From: Hansfordia pulvinata
Lineage: Eukaryota > Ascomycota > Sordariomycetes > Xylariales
DNA: 64,000 bases
Assembly (NCBI GenBank): GCA_006538405.1
Contig: BJKQ01000004.1
Location: 2,542,001 to 2,606,000 of the forward strand
Reading direction: 5' to 3'
Below the pieces are notes generated by a model that saw only the letters and a list, made by a program, of their open reading frames with translations, did no database searches and had not been told where the DNA came from. Shown here one piece after another: positions 47,781 to 59,628 of this stretch. Each line of letters begins with the position of its first letter. Positions within the stretch are counted from its first letter, which is position 1. Position numbers and translations under genes: made by a program.

Positions 47781-49061
47781 TCAGCACACGTAGCTCCAGG
47801 GGTGGTCCTCGTCACCGTACTGGATGCCCTCGATCCAGTTCTTCATGCGCAGCGCAATCTCACCCGACTCCTGGTCAGCCCGCAGACCGCAGTCAACGAG
47901 CTTGCCGCGCCAGCTGATGTTGCGGACGGGGCTCACAATGGCTGCCGTGCCAGAGCCAAACACCTCGAGGAGACGGCCCTCCTGCGACGCCTCGTGCAGC
48001 TCGGGCATGGTGATCTTACGCTCCGACACGCGCCAGCCCTCGGGACGAGACGCTCGCGGGCCAGAGCTAGCATCGAGTCGCGGGTGACACCCTCGAGAAT
48101 GGTGCCGTCGAGCGGGGCCGTGACGAGCTCCTTCTGGCCGGACTTGTCCTGGATGGCGAGGAACAGGTTCATGGTGCCGACCTCCGTGACGTACTCCTCC
48201 TCGCCAAACAGCCAAAGGTTCTGTTGGAAACCGCGGCTGGCCGCCTCGAGCTGGGGCACGATACAAGGGGCGTAGTTGGCGCCGAGCTTCTTGTCGCCAA
48301 CGCCACCAGGCCAGGCGCGAACGGCATAGTCGGTGGCCTCCAGCGAGATGGCCTTGAAGCCGGTGGGGTAGTAGGGGCCGACAGGAGAGGCGATGACGAA
48401 GAGCATGGCTGAGTGGGGGCGCCGACGCCGAGCGTCGCTTGGGTGCCAATCATGGTCGGACGCAGGTAGAGCGAGTAGCCGCGTTGGTTGGGGATGAAGC
48501 GCTCCTCGGCGCGGGCGAAGCGGGCGACAAGCTCGACGAGGGCGTCCTTGTCGACGGTGGGAGGGCAATGCGGGCAGAAGACTTGTTGATGCGCTCGGCG
48601 TTCTTGTCGGGGCGGAAGAGGCGGACCTTGCCGGCGGCGTCCTTGTAGGCCTTCATGCCCTCGAAGCACTCGAAGGCGTAGTGCAGGACGCAGGTGGCAG
48701 GGTCAAGGGAGAGGTTGCGGTAGGGCTCGAGGATGGGAGCGCCCCAACCATGGGTGTCGGTCCATTCGGCGGAGAGCATGTGGTCTGGGGATGGGTCAGG
48801 ATAGCCGACTCGCGAGACGGGCGGCCAGGGAAGACGGCTTACCGGAGAACTCCTTGCCAAAACCAGCTTGGCCGGATCGACGAGGGGCTTGGGGGTCGTT
48901 GTCGTGTTGACGATGAGCTTGGAGGGGTCCAGGCCGGGCAGCTTGCTAATGGCGGCGGCATCGGGCCTCACGCCACTGCTGTAGGCGCGGGGGGCGGCAC
49001 GCAGGGGCTGGGTAGCCAGAGGCAAGGCGCGCGAGCAGCGCGGGAGAAGTTGGCGCAGCAT
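47781..49061 (-). CDS. Branched-chain amino-acid aminotransferase, mitochondrial type, with four apparent frameshifts
   Basis: Two exons, 49061-48843 and 48784-47781, with a 58-base intron. The start [20 protein letters not shown] is Arg-rich and looks like a mitochondrial presequence. Conserved blocks follow in order: [107 protein letters not shown] (Lys of KLGANY should bind PLP), [59 protein letters not shown] and the terminus HPWSYVC. This is fold-class IV BCAT, acting on leucine, isoleucine and valine. The blocks lie in different frames: single bases are missing near 48859-48862, 48559-48561, 48408-48414 and 48042-48044. Restoring one base at each gives about 408 residues and consistent phases. 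The conserved blocks are otherwise undamaged, which argues for sequence error over an old pseudogene. Confidence 0.88.
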
Positions 49062-51219
49062 GGCGGCTGGGTAACGGCATCATGTCAGTTATGGCGGCGG
49101 GGCAGACGAGACAGACGGAGACAAGAGGACAAGGGGCCGACGAGGCAGAGAAGAGGGCGAGATGGAGAAGACAGCCCGAGCACTGTACTGTCCGTCACGT
49201 CACGACTCGTTCGGAGGAAGGCGGCGGCGGCGGCCGTAGCAGCGGCGGCAGCGGCGACCATGGCGACCATGGGTGAAGGGGCCGAGAGTGTCAGGCAGGA
49301 GCGGCGAGGCCGTAAGCAGAAGTTTTCACTTACAGGAAGGAGGGAAGTAGCGACCGAGGGCGAGAGGCACTCTGGGGTGGGCAAAGAGAACGGCGGCAGC
49401 GGCGTCGAGAGGCTCTCTTTTAAAGCGATTGAGGTGTTCCTGGGGTCTCGGCGGCTCTGGCGGAGGCTCTGGAGAGGATTGCGATGAGCGGCAGAGCGGT
49501 GACTGGGGCGACGGGCGGCGGAAAAGCGACTTCGGAGGGCGCGGTGTTGACTGATGAGTGGTCACGATGTAACCAAGTTACCTACTAGCAGCTCTGCCGT
49601 CTGTGCGCCAATCAGGAGCCGCCAATCCCGCCCAGCCCGTCCCGCAATCTGGCTGCAAATCCAGGGTCTCGGGATTCGCCGATCCTGCTACAGATACCAC
49701 CAGACACATGCATCCATCTATCATTATCATTGTCAACGCTGGTGATCAAACCCACGAGCACGGCCTGGGGCTTTGCAAGGTCGCCCACTACGAATCTAAG
49801 TACTATCTAAACAGTGCATGCTTCTGGCCCCGAGTGGTCATCGCCAACATCCAACGTAATTATATTATGTACAATAGATACCTATCCTTTTCAATTCTTC
49901 ACGGTCCGCCACAGGTACCAGATGCGTCGGCATTGAGGTTTCAAATTGGAATTTCTGAGTACCCCAGGTGGCGTTTTATGGATCTAACTTGGTGCCTTCT
50001 GTGTCCAGTGCCCCTGGTGATAATTATCACCAACACGACAGAGCCACGGTCAAGTACCTGTCGTAGGTACCTTGGATAGGTCCCCTGCCTACATGTATCG
50101 AGCAGTTCGTTTCGATTCATTGCATGCATCTGCTCGATAGCAATTGGTGTTCTGCAGCATGCTATCGTCGTCGTAGCTTGGGGGGTTCTGGCAAACGCCT
50201 GGGGATTCTTTTCACGCGCCTCGATTACTCCCGTCGTACCGTCAAAATTGACAGTCACGATAACGGCATAGGTACGTACTTACGTATACGTACCCGTACA
50301 CCAGGCGTTCCTTCCACAGCCGGAAATCCAATATGATATTCTTAGGTGCCTGCCTTACTTGATGACTACTTAGGTTCAATGTAGGCAAAGAAGAAGAAGG
50401 AGAGGAAGAAGAGAAGAGGAAGAAGGAGAAGTAGAAAAGAAGGCAGTTACGTCGCGAAGCAGCGCGGCGGCCAATGAATCCTTTGCAGACTCGACTCTTT
50501 GTCCTCAACTTCCGACCTCCACCGTCCTCGCCGCGCGCATTGCGCATCACCATTGCTAACTTCCGCTGCTTTCCTGGCCAGTGCGGCCAATCGGTTCTCT
50601 CCATCTACTACCTGACCAACATCCATACCGAGTTTGTAGTATCCAACAGAGGCAAAGGCCTGGGGTATCCGTCGCGGGTGGCCTGGATCACTCTTACGTC
50701 AGGCTGTGCGCCCCAGCTTCCGCCGTTGAGCTGCGCTGGCAAAGTGGGCTGGCTGAGGGCTGGATATTCCCATGCGCCGCCTTACCGGCACCCAGGCTCC
50801 GACTTCTACGCGGTCGCATCACACCTCGACACCCGGCACGATTTCCCGCCCGCCATCCACAACCCGTCCTCCCACTCTGCTGCTTGCACGGCCCGCCTGG
50901 CCATTCGCCCTCGACCGCAGCCCGCACCTCGACGCGCCCACGCGCCCGCGACCATACCCTCCCGCACTCAACGCACCACCCATGGTGCAACCCCTGAATC
51001 GGGAACACAAGTCTCTTGTTGGCGTGGGCTTTCGCCTCGGCCTGCCGTATTGTGTCGGCCGCCCCCCGGCCTCTCGCCTTTGGCCTCGGTGCGACCGCCG
51101 TGCCACGACATGAAGATCGTCGTCTTCGCCCTTGTTCCCACCTCTAAACTCCCGAATCCGCGACCCGACCGACCTTCCGAGTGAGCCGTGGCTTCACGCT
51201 CTTCGCCCGCCCGCCCACC
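49062..51219. other. Intergenic between divergent aminotransferase and Scy1 genes
   Basis: This 2.2 kb carries two promoters facing apart. GCG/GGC triplets occur at 49218-49275. A pure purine tract lies at 50387-50431. ORFs at 50474-51184 and 50581-50997 lead into the Scy1 start but have no conserved content; they probably lie in its leader. No gene supported. Confidence 0.55.
50387..50431. repeat. 45-base pure purine (GAA/GGA) tract
   Basis: Forty-five consecutive purines made of AAG, GAG and GGA units, extended by a further eleven purines after one T. It lies about 0.8 kb upstream of the Scy1 start. Confidence 0.9.
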
Positions 51220-54200
51220 ATGTTTTCCTCGCTCAAGGGCTTCACCTCCAACATCCATTCCAACTACTCCGTCTCCCAGACAGTATCATCCACTGCCGGG
51301 GCTTGGAACATCTACGACGCGAAAAAGAAATCCACCGGCAAGCCCTACTCCGTCTTCGTCTTCGATAAGAAGTCCTTCGACGCCCATGGCTCTTCTCTGG
51401 GCAAGTCTTCCGCGTCCGGTTTCAAGCGCGCCGCCGAGGAGGTCATCGAGCGTCTGAAGAAAGAAGCCTCGGCCCTCGCCAAGCTGCGCCACCCCAGCGT
51501 TCTCGAGTTCGTCGAGCCTGTCGAGGAGACCCGCGGCGGCAGCCTGCAGTTCGTCACCGAGCCCGTCACCAGCTCTCTTGCCGACTTGCTGCGCGAAAAG
51601 GACGACCAAGAGCGCGCTGGCGGGTCCGGCTCTCGCTCGCGCGGAAGTCGCTTTGTCACAGAGGATGACGATGGCAACCGTCGCCGCCGCGAGCTCGAGA
51701 TCGACGAGCTCGAGATCCAAAAGGGCCTCTTGCAAGTCAGCAAGGCCCTCGAGTTCCTCCACGAGAATGCCGGTCTCGTCCACTCCAATCTCACTCCAGA
51801 GAGCATCTTGATCAATGCCAAGGTTCGTGTTCTCTCCAGTCTGCGTATTCGCGCATGCCTGGTCAAGGCTAATCACGTTCTTGACTCCCACAGTCTGACT
51901 GGAAAGTGAGCGGTCTTGCCTTCTGCAGCCCTCCCGAAAACTCGACAAAGCCCACTTCCATCCAGCCCATCAGCCTCTCTGAGACGCTCAACCTGGATCC
52001 GCGTTTACCGCGCCACGTGCAGATCAATCTCGACTATACCTCGCCTGACTTCGTTCTCGATACCAATCTCACAACTGCTGCCGATATGTTCTCGCTCGGT
52101 CTTCTCTGCATAGCCCTGTACAACTCGCCCCACCGCTCTCCCCTCGAAACCAGCGGCAGCATCTCCGCATACAAGCGTGTCTTTACCTCCTCGTCAACCG
52201 TTCCTTCCGTTGGGAACGGCTTCCTGTCCTCCCGCCCTTTGCCCAAGGAGCTGCTGCACCAGGTCTTGCCCCGACTCATCACGCGCCGGCCAGCCCAGCG
52301 AATGACTGCTAAGGAGTTCCAGGAGAGTGAATACTTTGACAACATCCTCGTGTCGACCATTCGCTTCCTCGACTCATTCCCTGCTAAGACTCCTGGGGAG
52401 AAGCAGTCCTTCATGAGAGGGCTCAACAAGGTTCTCCATCTTTCCCCAAGTCTGTCATGGAGAAGAAGGTTCTGCCCGCCCTGCTGGAGGAACTCAAGGA
52501 CAAAGACCTCCTGTCACTTATCTTGCAGAACGTCTTCAAGATTATCGATCTCTTGCCGTCTGGAAAGCGGGCCTTCACCGACAAGGTCAGGCCCAGGATC
52601 AAGGAGATATTTGTCGCCAACGCGAAGCAGCCCCAGGAAAAAGACCCTGCTCGCGATGCTGGTTTGATGGTTGTGTTGGAAAACCAAACCCTTATCGCCA
52701 ACAACTGCTCGGGCAAAGAGTTTAAAGACGGTAGGTCGGCTCCTCGAAGCTTTCTGGCAGAACGCTTGCCAAACACTCAATGCCAATGCTAACGAACATA
52801 GACGTACTGCCTATATTCCTGGCTGCCGTCGAGTCCGCTACCCCTTCTTTGGTTGACGCTGCCATGAGAGGACTTCCATTCATTCTGCCTGTGCTTGACT
52901 TTAGTACCATCAAGAACGAACTGTTCCCCGTCGTTGCCGCCGTCTTCAGCAAGACCAACAGCTTGGCCATCAAAGTCCGCGGTTTGCAAGCCTTTGTCAT
53001 TCTATGCGGAGGCTCGCTCGACCCGCAGGCCATGGAGGATGGCTTGGATGGGTTTGGGCCGGAGAGGAAGAAGACTTCCTCTTCGAGCGCTCTCGACAAG
53101 TACACCATGCAAGAGAAGATCGTGCCCCTTATCAAGGCCATCAAAACGAAAGAGCCAGCTGTCATGATTGCTGCGTTGAATGTCCTCCGGGTTGTTGGGG
53201 ACGCCGCCGACGCTGATTTCGTGGCCATGGACATACTTCCCATCCTCTGGCAGATGAGCTTGGGTCCCTTGCTTGACTTGAAGCAGTTCCAGTCCTTCAT
53301 GGAGCTAATCAAATCGTTGTCCAGGAGAGTGGAGGACGAACAGACTAAGAAGCTGCAAGAGCTTTCGACCTCGACGAATGGCCCCAAGACTACTGCTGTC
53401 ACAGAGGATTTCATGTCATTTGGAGGTGTCACCGGCACTACTTTTGATTCTCCGACGAATGGAGCCAGCGAGGATGACTTTGAGCGACTCGTCAAGGGCA
53501 GAACGACACAGCCTGCGAGTGATGCCACGGCAGATCCATGGAGCACAACTCCCGCCATCTCGACTGCTGCCTCCACTATGTCATCACAGCAGGTCAAGTC
53601 TCCCACCTTCGCCTGGTCAACGCCCAGTCCCACCGCTGCTGCTGCCCCAAGCGCGGCCGTGCGGGCACAGGCCTCGTTCCGTACTGTGACACCGGATCTG
53701 AACCGTTTCGACTCCCTAACGCCGTCTGCCACTCAGTACTCCAGCCCACTGCAACCAGCGGCTGGGAGCAGTCAAGGCGCGTCATCCGTTGCTAACCAAC
53801 AATCTTCGAGTGGAATCAACTGGTCTGCAGCCACATCAAACCCTTGGACATCCCCCCCTGCACAGCCGATATCACCACCATCTGCATCTTCGTTCGGGAA
53901 TTTGAATTCGTCCATGTCCTCCATGAATCTGGGTCAGCAACACAGGCCCACCATAAGCCAGTCTTCATCCTTCTCTTTACCCCCGCCTCCAGGCAGTGGG
54001 AAGAGCACACCTGCAGGCTTTAGCTTACCACCACCTCCTGTGACAGGAAGTGCGACCACCATGGGTCATAACCCCTCACTGGGACAGTCAGCTACATCTG
54101 GACTTGGCGGTATGTCAAGACAAGCAAGTGGAAGCATGAGCAGCATGATGGGCTCAGGTATGGGGGCCATGGGAGGCATGGGCAACAGGGGTAATATGAG

Positions 54201-54366
54201 CATGAACAGCATGATGGGCAGTATGAACAGCTCAATGAGCATGAACAATGGCATGGGCAGCAGCATGTCCATGGGCCAGCCAATGATGCCTACACAAAAC
54301 TCACAACAGCAACAGCAACAGCAGCCTGTCAAGTCAGGGCTGGACAAGTATGAGAGTTTAATATAA
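51220..54366 (+). CDS. SCY1: SCY1/SCYL2-type pseudokinase, with an apparent frameshift
   Basis: Three exons, 51220-51822, 51894-52730 and 52802-54366, give about 1001 residues once one base is restored. The ATG at 51220 has a CACC context and starts MFSSLKGFTSNIHSNYSVSQ, the usual Scy1 start. The kinase-like domain follows (TVSSTAGAWNIYDAKKKSTG, then LQVSKALEFLHENAGLVHSN), but the catalytic-loop HRD is HSN, the DFG is replaced by SGL, and no Gly-rich loop is visible, so it should be catalytically dead. HEAT-like helices follow (PSFPKSVMEKKVLPALLEEL, LLSLILQNVFKIIDLLPSGK, EFKDDVLPIFLAAVESATPS). The last 300 residues are Ser/Pro/Gln-rich with a Met/Ser/Gly-rich stretch (MGSGMGAMGGMG) and a poly-Gln before the terminal KSGLDKYESLI. 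Relatives act in clathrin-dependent membrane traffic. The frame breaks at 52436-52437, where one C seems lost before PSFPKSVMEKK. Confidence 0.92.
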
Positions 54367-57169
54367 AGCGATTCTCTTCTTTTTCTACCACTTCAGATCC
54401 TGAAATGCAAGTGGGGGGCAGCGTGGCCAATGGCACCTGAGTATGAAACTATATCTTGCTTCATACCCAATAGTACATAAGCGAGCAGTATATCTTTCAC
54501 AACTGCCAGGAGCAATGTAACACTAAACAGATTCTAGTGATCTTAAGTATGTAGTTCGTATCTGTGATGCCTGTGATGGTAAGTCCTCGAGTCCTCTGAC
54601 CCAGAGTGGACAATGCGATAATCAAGATACCGACTTTGAAGCTGGGAGTCCGCTTTGAGTTTCTCTGTCCTAGGTAAGGCTCAGATATGGCAGGAGCCAA
54701 AAGCTATCTGAAAGACTGCCCCCAGCACTACAGCAATTGATGACTTCGACATCATCACTTCGGCTTTCCTCTCGTTTGCACCGGAATCTCTGTGAGAGAG
54801 AAGCGCCTTCGAGAAGGTCTCAGTGGGGATCTCTGCAATCCGGACAGCTGGCAAGCACGGTACGGCTACCATCGAGAAGCCCATGGGCGCACACGAATTA
54901 CATCTGTCGTCGGCGGCCGTCCCAGCGAGCCCGGACTCGCCTACATGGAGCCACCTGTACCTGGCATAAGGGACTTACAGAGCACGGCGCACCTGAGGCC
55001 GGGGAGAAGCGCGGCATGCGAGCGAGCTGACATCCAGCAAAGCCAGACAGCATGCTGGCCGCACAGCGAGACTCTGTCTATTGCGAGAAGCCGGGTCTCT
55101 CTACGCCACCCTGCCTCGTCGCGTTTCTCCGCAGTGAGGGGTCAAGCCTCGTGCTGGTAGGGGAAAGACCGATACCGAGTTCCCGCAAGAACAACCATCG
55201 AACTCCGTGGCAACGGAGGTGTTACCGGAGCTCATTTTGGCGCCCGTACCATGCTTTCACTTTCTCTCGCCCGCCCTCATGTACCCATTGCGCCTTCTTC
55301 CGCGTCTCTTGCCCCTTCCCCGGGGGTCATGAAACGAGACAAGTCAGGGGTGAGGCGCGGGGCAAGAGCGCGAGAGCGGGTGGTAAGTCGGTCTTCCCTC
55401 GACACTGTCACCCAGTCCTTCCCCCTCCCTTAGGCGGCTATGACCGACGTCCCATCTCCTCGGTTTCTCAAAGATAGCTGGGCTATGCACTGTAACTCTG
55501 CTCGCGACAAAAAGCTGATCGTCAGCCACGCGGAGTTGGTCATAGCACGGGCAAGAAAAAAACAACTGAACACCGATGCGGCAAATCGCACGAACCAACT
55601 CGCTATTTTCTTTGCCACCCAACCCCCGGACAGTCGTCACCTCTGGACTTCTCAAAGAAGCGGTGGCTTTTCTGTCTTCGTTGTCGTCGACTCTGTCCCA
55701 ATCTTGTGCTGCCAGAGACTGGTGATGGGACGAAAAATGCACCGGCAACCTGAGCAGCAAATACAGGCGACTTTGTTTAGCCTCAGGGGACCGAGCGGCA
55801 AACTCGGGTGATAAGAATTGGTGCTGCAGCCGCGCGACCGCCAGTCGCCAAAAGGTGCCCCTCTCCGCTGATTCAGGTTGGTGAACTGGGCCACCGCTAC
55901 GACCTATACGCACCGCACACGTGTCATCCCGTCATCTCATCATCATGGCTGCAGTCCGGTACATCACTGGGAAAGACAACAATCCACATCATGGATAGCG
56001 GCTATCCAAGGGCCAAGATGATTGCGATTAAACGACAAAACAGTAAGATTGTCCCTACACCCAAGCCGTCCCGTCTGGAATCCGTCGGCGCATGATGCGC
56101 GATTCTACAAGTAAAACAAACATTGCGTAACTGCTGGGCTTTCGTACGCCTCTTTCTCTCTCGCGCCCTCTCTGCCTGTCTTCTTGACCCGCCTCTCTCC
56201 CTCGCGTCGTGCTCCTGTTTGTCCTCTCATTCTTTGCCCGGTACTCCTTCCTTACTAAAGTGCAGGTGATTCAATAGCCAAAGCCTCCAGTAATTCCAAC
56301 AGGGAGAATCGTCGCTGTAAGCGGATGGTTCGTCTTCGGGGTCGCCGTCTGAAGGACCATTCCTTCATTTGCAGTTTCGCCAAGGAGCGCAGTCCTTCTC
56401 CGGGGCCCCTTCGCCAAATTCATATGTCGACGGCAATTTTGCCTAAGTTGCTGCGATACGGCAGGGCGGCTATTGCCGAGTGCCGCAAGTGGCTTGCCAC
56501 GCAATGTATTCATGTGTGCACTTGTGTGCGAGGATAAAAAAGTAGACTCGGACGATCCGTGGATGATCTCGAATGGCAGTTGAATCGGGCCTCGCGTCGC
56601 GTTCAGAGCGAGCCTGCGCCATTTTTTTAGTCCGTCGCTGCTGGACTCGGCCCAGTTGGCGTGGAGTAATGCAGGTAGTTGCAGAGTTTTTAGTCGCGTC
56701 AGGGCTGACAGGGTCTTCTGATTCAGTGGCCTCCAACAGGCAGGCACAGGGCCAGAAAAGGTTCACCGTCGCCAGACCGGATCCTGATTGGCGAAGACTC
56801 AGAGTCGGAGTCGGAGTCGGAGTCGTCCCTCCGCACACGGACAATGCCAGGGATTCGGATTTGGAGGGGCTGAAGTAAGAGACACGCCATCGATTGATGA
56901 ACGGAATTGGGCGTTTCGGCGCACCCTCCGCCACCCGTTTGTTGACGCCGGAAAAAGGAACATCGCATCAACGCCTTAACGCCTCGCACCCGCTTCCGTA
57001 ATATAAGTTTAAAAAAAAAAGAACAAGAGATTAGAGGTGTCGCGTTGAGTCCCTCACAGCCACGCAATTAGCACAAGCCCTGCAGGCACAGGCGCCGGCA
57101 GTGTCCCGTGGTGTGCTGCGTTGATTCTCGTTGTCGCAGGCATGGCTGTGCACCGCTGGTGCCAGGGCC
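54367..57169. other. Intergenic between convergent Scy1 and Sir2 genes
   Basis: 2.8 kb between two convergent 3' ends, unusually long for that arrangement. I see no recognisable gene; ORFs such as the 189-codon minus frame at 55344-55913 lack conserved patches. CT-rich DNA lies at 56149-56230, and a GAGTCG hexamer repeat at about 56798-56825. A small unannotated gene or ncRNA is possible but not supported. Confidence 0.5.
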
Positions 57170-59002
57170 TCACTTCATAGTCCGCCGGCGCGAGGTCGCT
57201 GCAGGAGGGGCAGGTTTGCTGGGCTTGTCGGGCTGGGACAGAAGCTTGACCTCGGGGCGCTCCATCTTGGTGCCCAGCTCGGTGAAGATGTGGCGGCTGG
57301 AGTAGCCTCGCTCGAGCTGGATGTCGACCTGCTGGTTGGGCGGGATCATGGGGTGCAGCAAGTCCCAGCCAGCGCGGCGGCAGAGCTCGGCGACAATAAC
57401 GTCGCAGTCGCCCAGCAGATCAATGTCGAAGTTGATGTGGTTGACGGGTGTTTTGGAGATGTACAGCTGGGGGATGTTGGGAGGCAGATAAGGGACGAGC
57501 TCCGAGACGGGGGCCACCTTGAGAGAGGTGCCGATGACAATGACCAGGTCGACCAGCTCGCTGTCGTGCTCAACCAGGCGGCGGCCAAACTCGTCAGGCA
57601 GGGGCTCGCCGAAGAAGGTGATGTCGGGCTTCATGACGCCTGCCTCGGCGATGGCGTAGTCTTCCGAGTCCGAGTCTTCGTGGGACCGCGAGCGGCGCAG
57701 CTTGCGGGGCAGCGAGCCGTTCTGCGTGCGCTTGCGCTTGACGGAGCCCTTGGAGCGCGCCTTGGCAATGCACTTTGTGCAGCGGGGATGTCGCCGGCCT
57801 TGATCTCGGCGAAGATGGAGTCGCCGGGCACCTGGTAGCCGCACTTGCGGCACGTGGCCGTGGCGAAGGAGCCGTGGCACTGCACCAGCTTCTCGGGCAG
57901 GATGCCCGCGTTGGCCTCGATGTTGTCAATGTTCTGCGTGTAATTGGTCAACAGCTTGCCCATGCGCTGCAACAGCGCGATGAACTGGTGCGTTGGCGTG
58001 AAGACTTTGCTGTCGTCAGGCAGGATGTTGCGGGCGACAGAGAAGAAGATCTCGGGGTCCTCCTCGAACACGTCAATGTTGAAGACCTCCTGTGGGTCGC
58101 TGATGTTGAGGTCCATCTTCTCGAGCTGCGAGTAGAGCCCGGTCGCGTTGGAGCGGAAGTCGGGGATGCCCAGCGACGTGGAGATGCCGGCCCCGGTCAG
58201 GACAATGATGTTTTTAGCATTCATGATCAGATCCACCGCGTCATTCACCGTGTTGAAGCGCGAGATCTTGGCCCGCTTGGCCAGCTCTCTGGTCATGGCC
58301 AGCGTCAGCATGGCAAAGTAGTCGTCATCGGGCGAGCCCTCGAGGAAGCTGGGCGGCGTCACGCCGAACGCGGTCAAGAGCTTCTTGACGCTGATGGTAC
58401 GCGTGTCTATGGTGCGCTCAATGAAGCCGACGGGACCCAATTCCCGCAACAGCTGGCGGTAATACACGCCCTCCTCATTCGTACACGCGTCCACTGCGGA
58501 CCAAGTCAGTATGAAGCGAGTCAATTCAGAGAGAGAGAGAGAGAAAAAAAAAGAGATAGCGAGAGCAAGAAAGAAGAAAGTGTGTGAACCAAGACCTGGG
58601 CGGGGTGCGAGGGGGAGGGCGGCGGCGGTAAAGCATGTCGGGCCAGCGACTGTGCTGTGAAGGGGAGTGAGGTGGGGAGTTCAACTCACTGCTCTTAGGG
58701 AACATGTCTACAGCAAGGTCGTCGGAAGCATCCTCAAAAAGAGAGTCGGTCTCCCAAGAGTCAACTCGGTCTCTGACACGGGCCTCGAGCTCCTCAATGG
58801 GTCTCGGGGCTTTAGAAGCGCGGGCATAGCCGGAGGGAGGGCGGGCTGCGAAGGACTGGGGAGTCGAGTCATACTGAGGCGGGTGGTCGCCGGCCTCACG
58901 CGTGGGAGCAGGTCTGTTCTTGGGCGGGCGGCCGACTTTGAAGCCTCTGGCGGTGCGCCTGGTGCTGCCGCCCCGGGGGGTGGAGACCACGTTGAGGGAC
59001 AT
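57170..59002 (-). CDS. SIR2: Sir2-type NAD-dependent protein deacetylase (sirtuin), with an apparent frameshift
   Basis: Two exons, 59002-58690 and 58493-57170, join in phase 1; with one restored base the protein is about 545 residues. Exon 1 ([14 protein letters not shown]) is basic and contains VGRPPKNRP, an AT-hook-like GRP core. Exon 2 has [20 protein letters not shown] and [13 protein letters not shown], typical of nuclear class I sirtuins, then [16 protein letters not shown] (NAD pocket), [14 protein letters not shown], and the catalytic His in [15 protein letters not shown]. The first zinc pair is CRKC, the second CTKC. The C-terminal Rossmann part holds [34 protein letters not shown] and [14 protein letters not shown]. 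It should deacetylate histones in silencing. The frame breaks at 57784-57787, between the two zinc Cys pairs (DIP should continue RCTKC); four C are present where five are required. The tail [14 protein letters not shown] is basic. Confidence 0.93.
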
Positions 59003-59569
59003 GCTGCCCGATGAGTCTTTTGGTTTTCTTCCTGTTCTTCTTTTTGCTCTTCTTCTCTTCTTTTTCTTTTATTCCTTGATGAGATGGAGCGAATTGTGCA
59101 AGTGTGGATTGTTCGAGCTGCGGCTTCGAGAAAAAAAAAATAGATGGAAAGTCTGGTCTACGGCGGCGGGTCGCGAGACGAAACGAGCAGAAAGAGAAGA
59201 GTGGGCGTGGGTGCGGGCGCAGAGAGCACGAGTTGGAGAATGGGGGAATGGGGAAGGGGAGAAAGCAAAGGGAGGTGGGTGGGTGGAACAGAAAAGAGGA
59301 GAGGAAAGGGAGAGTCAGGTCAGTGGGAGCGACCGTGTGTCTATTGGAGGGGGGGGCGTGTGGAATTGAGATTGTGCGGCGCTGAAAGTCGAGACAAGAT
59401 TTGATGGTCGGGGACCAGCTAATAGATAGGTAGGTAGGTAGGTAGAGGCCAACAGGTCAGAAATGGTATTGTAGATGGCAAGTTACGAGCGAGAGTTCAA
59501 TTTGCAAAAAGGGTTGCAGGACAGGTAGAAAGATGATGCAAAGCCCGGTACACAAGTCAGGAAAAGAAA

Positions 59570-59628
59570 AGGCAAGGCAAGGCAAGGCAAGGAAAGGAAA
59601 GGAAAGGCCAGGCAAGGAAAGGCAAGGT
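59570..59628. repeat. GGCAA/GGAAA pentamer microsatellite
   Basis: About eleven tandem pentamers of GGCAA and GGAAA type in the region upstream of the Sir2 gene, flanked by TAGG-type tetramer repeats at 59429-59444. Confidence 0.9.

Noticed and set aside
50474..51184. 236-codon ORF just upstream of Scy1
   Set aside because: Out of frame with the clear Scy1 start at 51220 and without conserved content; most likely leader sequence.
57131..58587. Two long plus-strand ORFs (235 and 270 codons)
   Set aside because: Antisense to the Sir2 gene.
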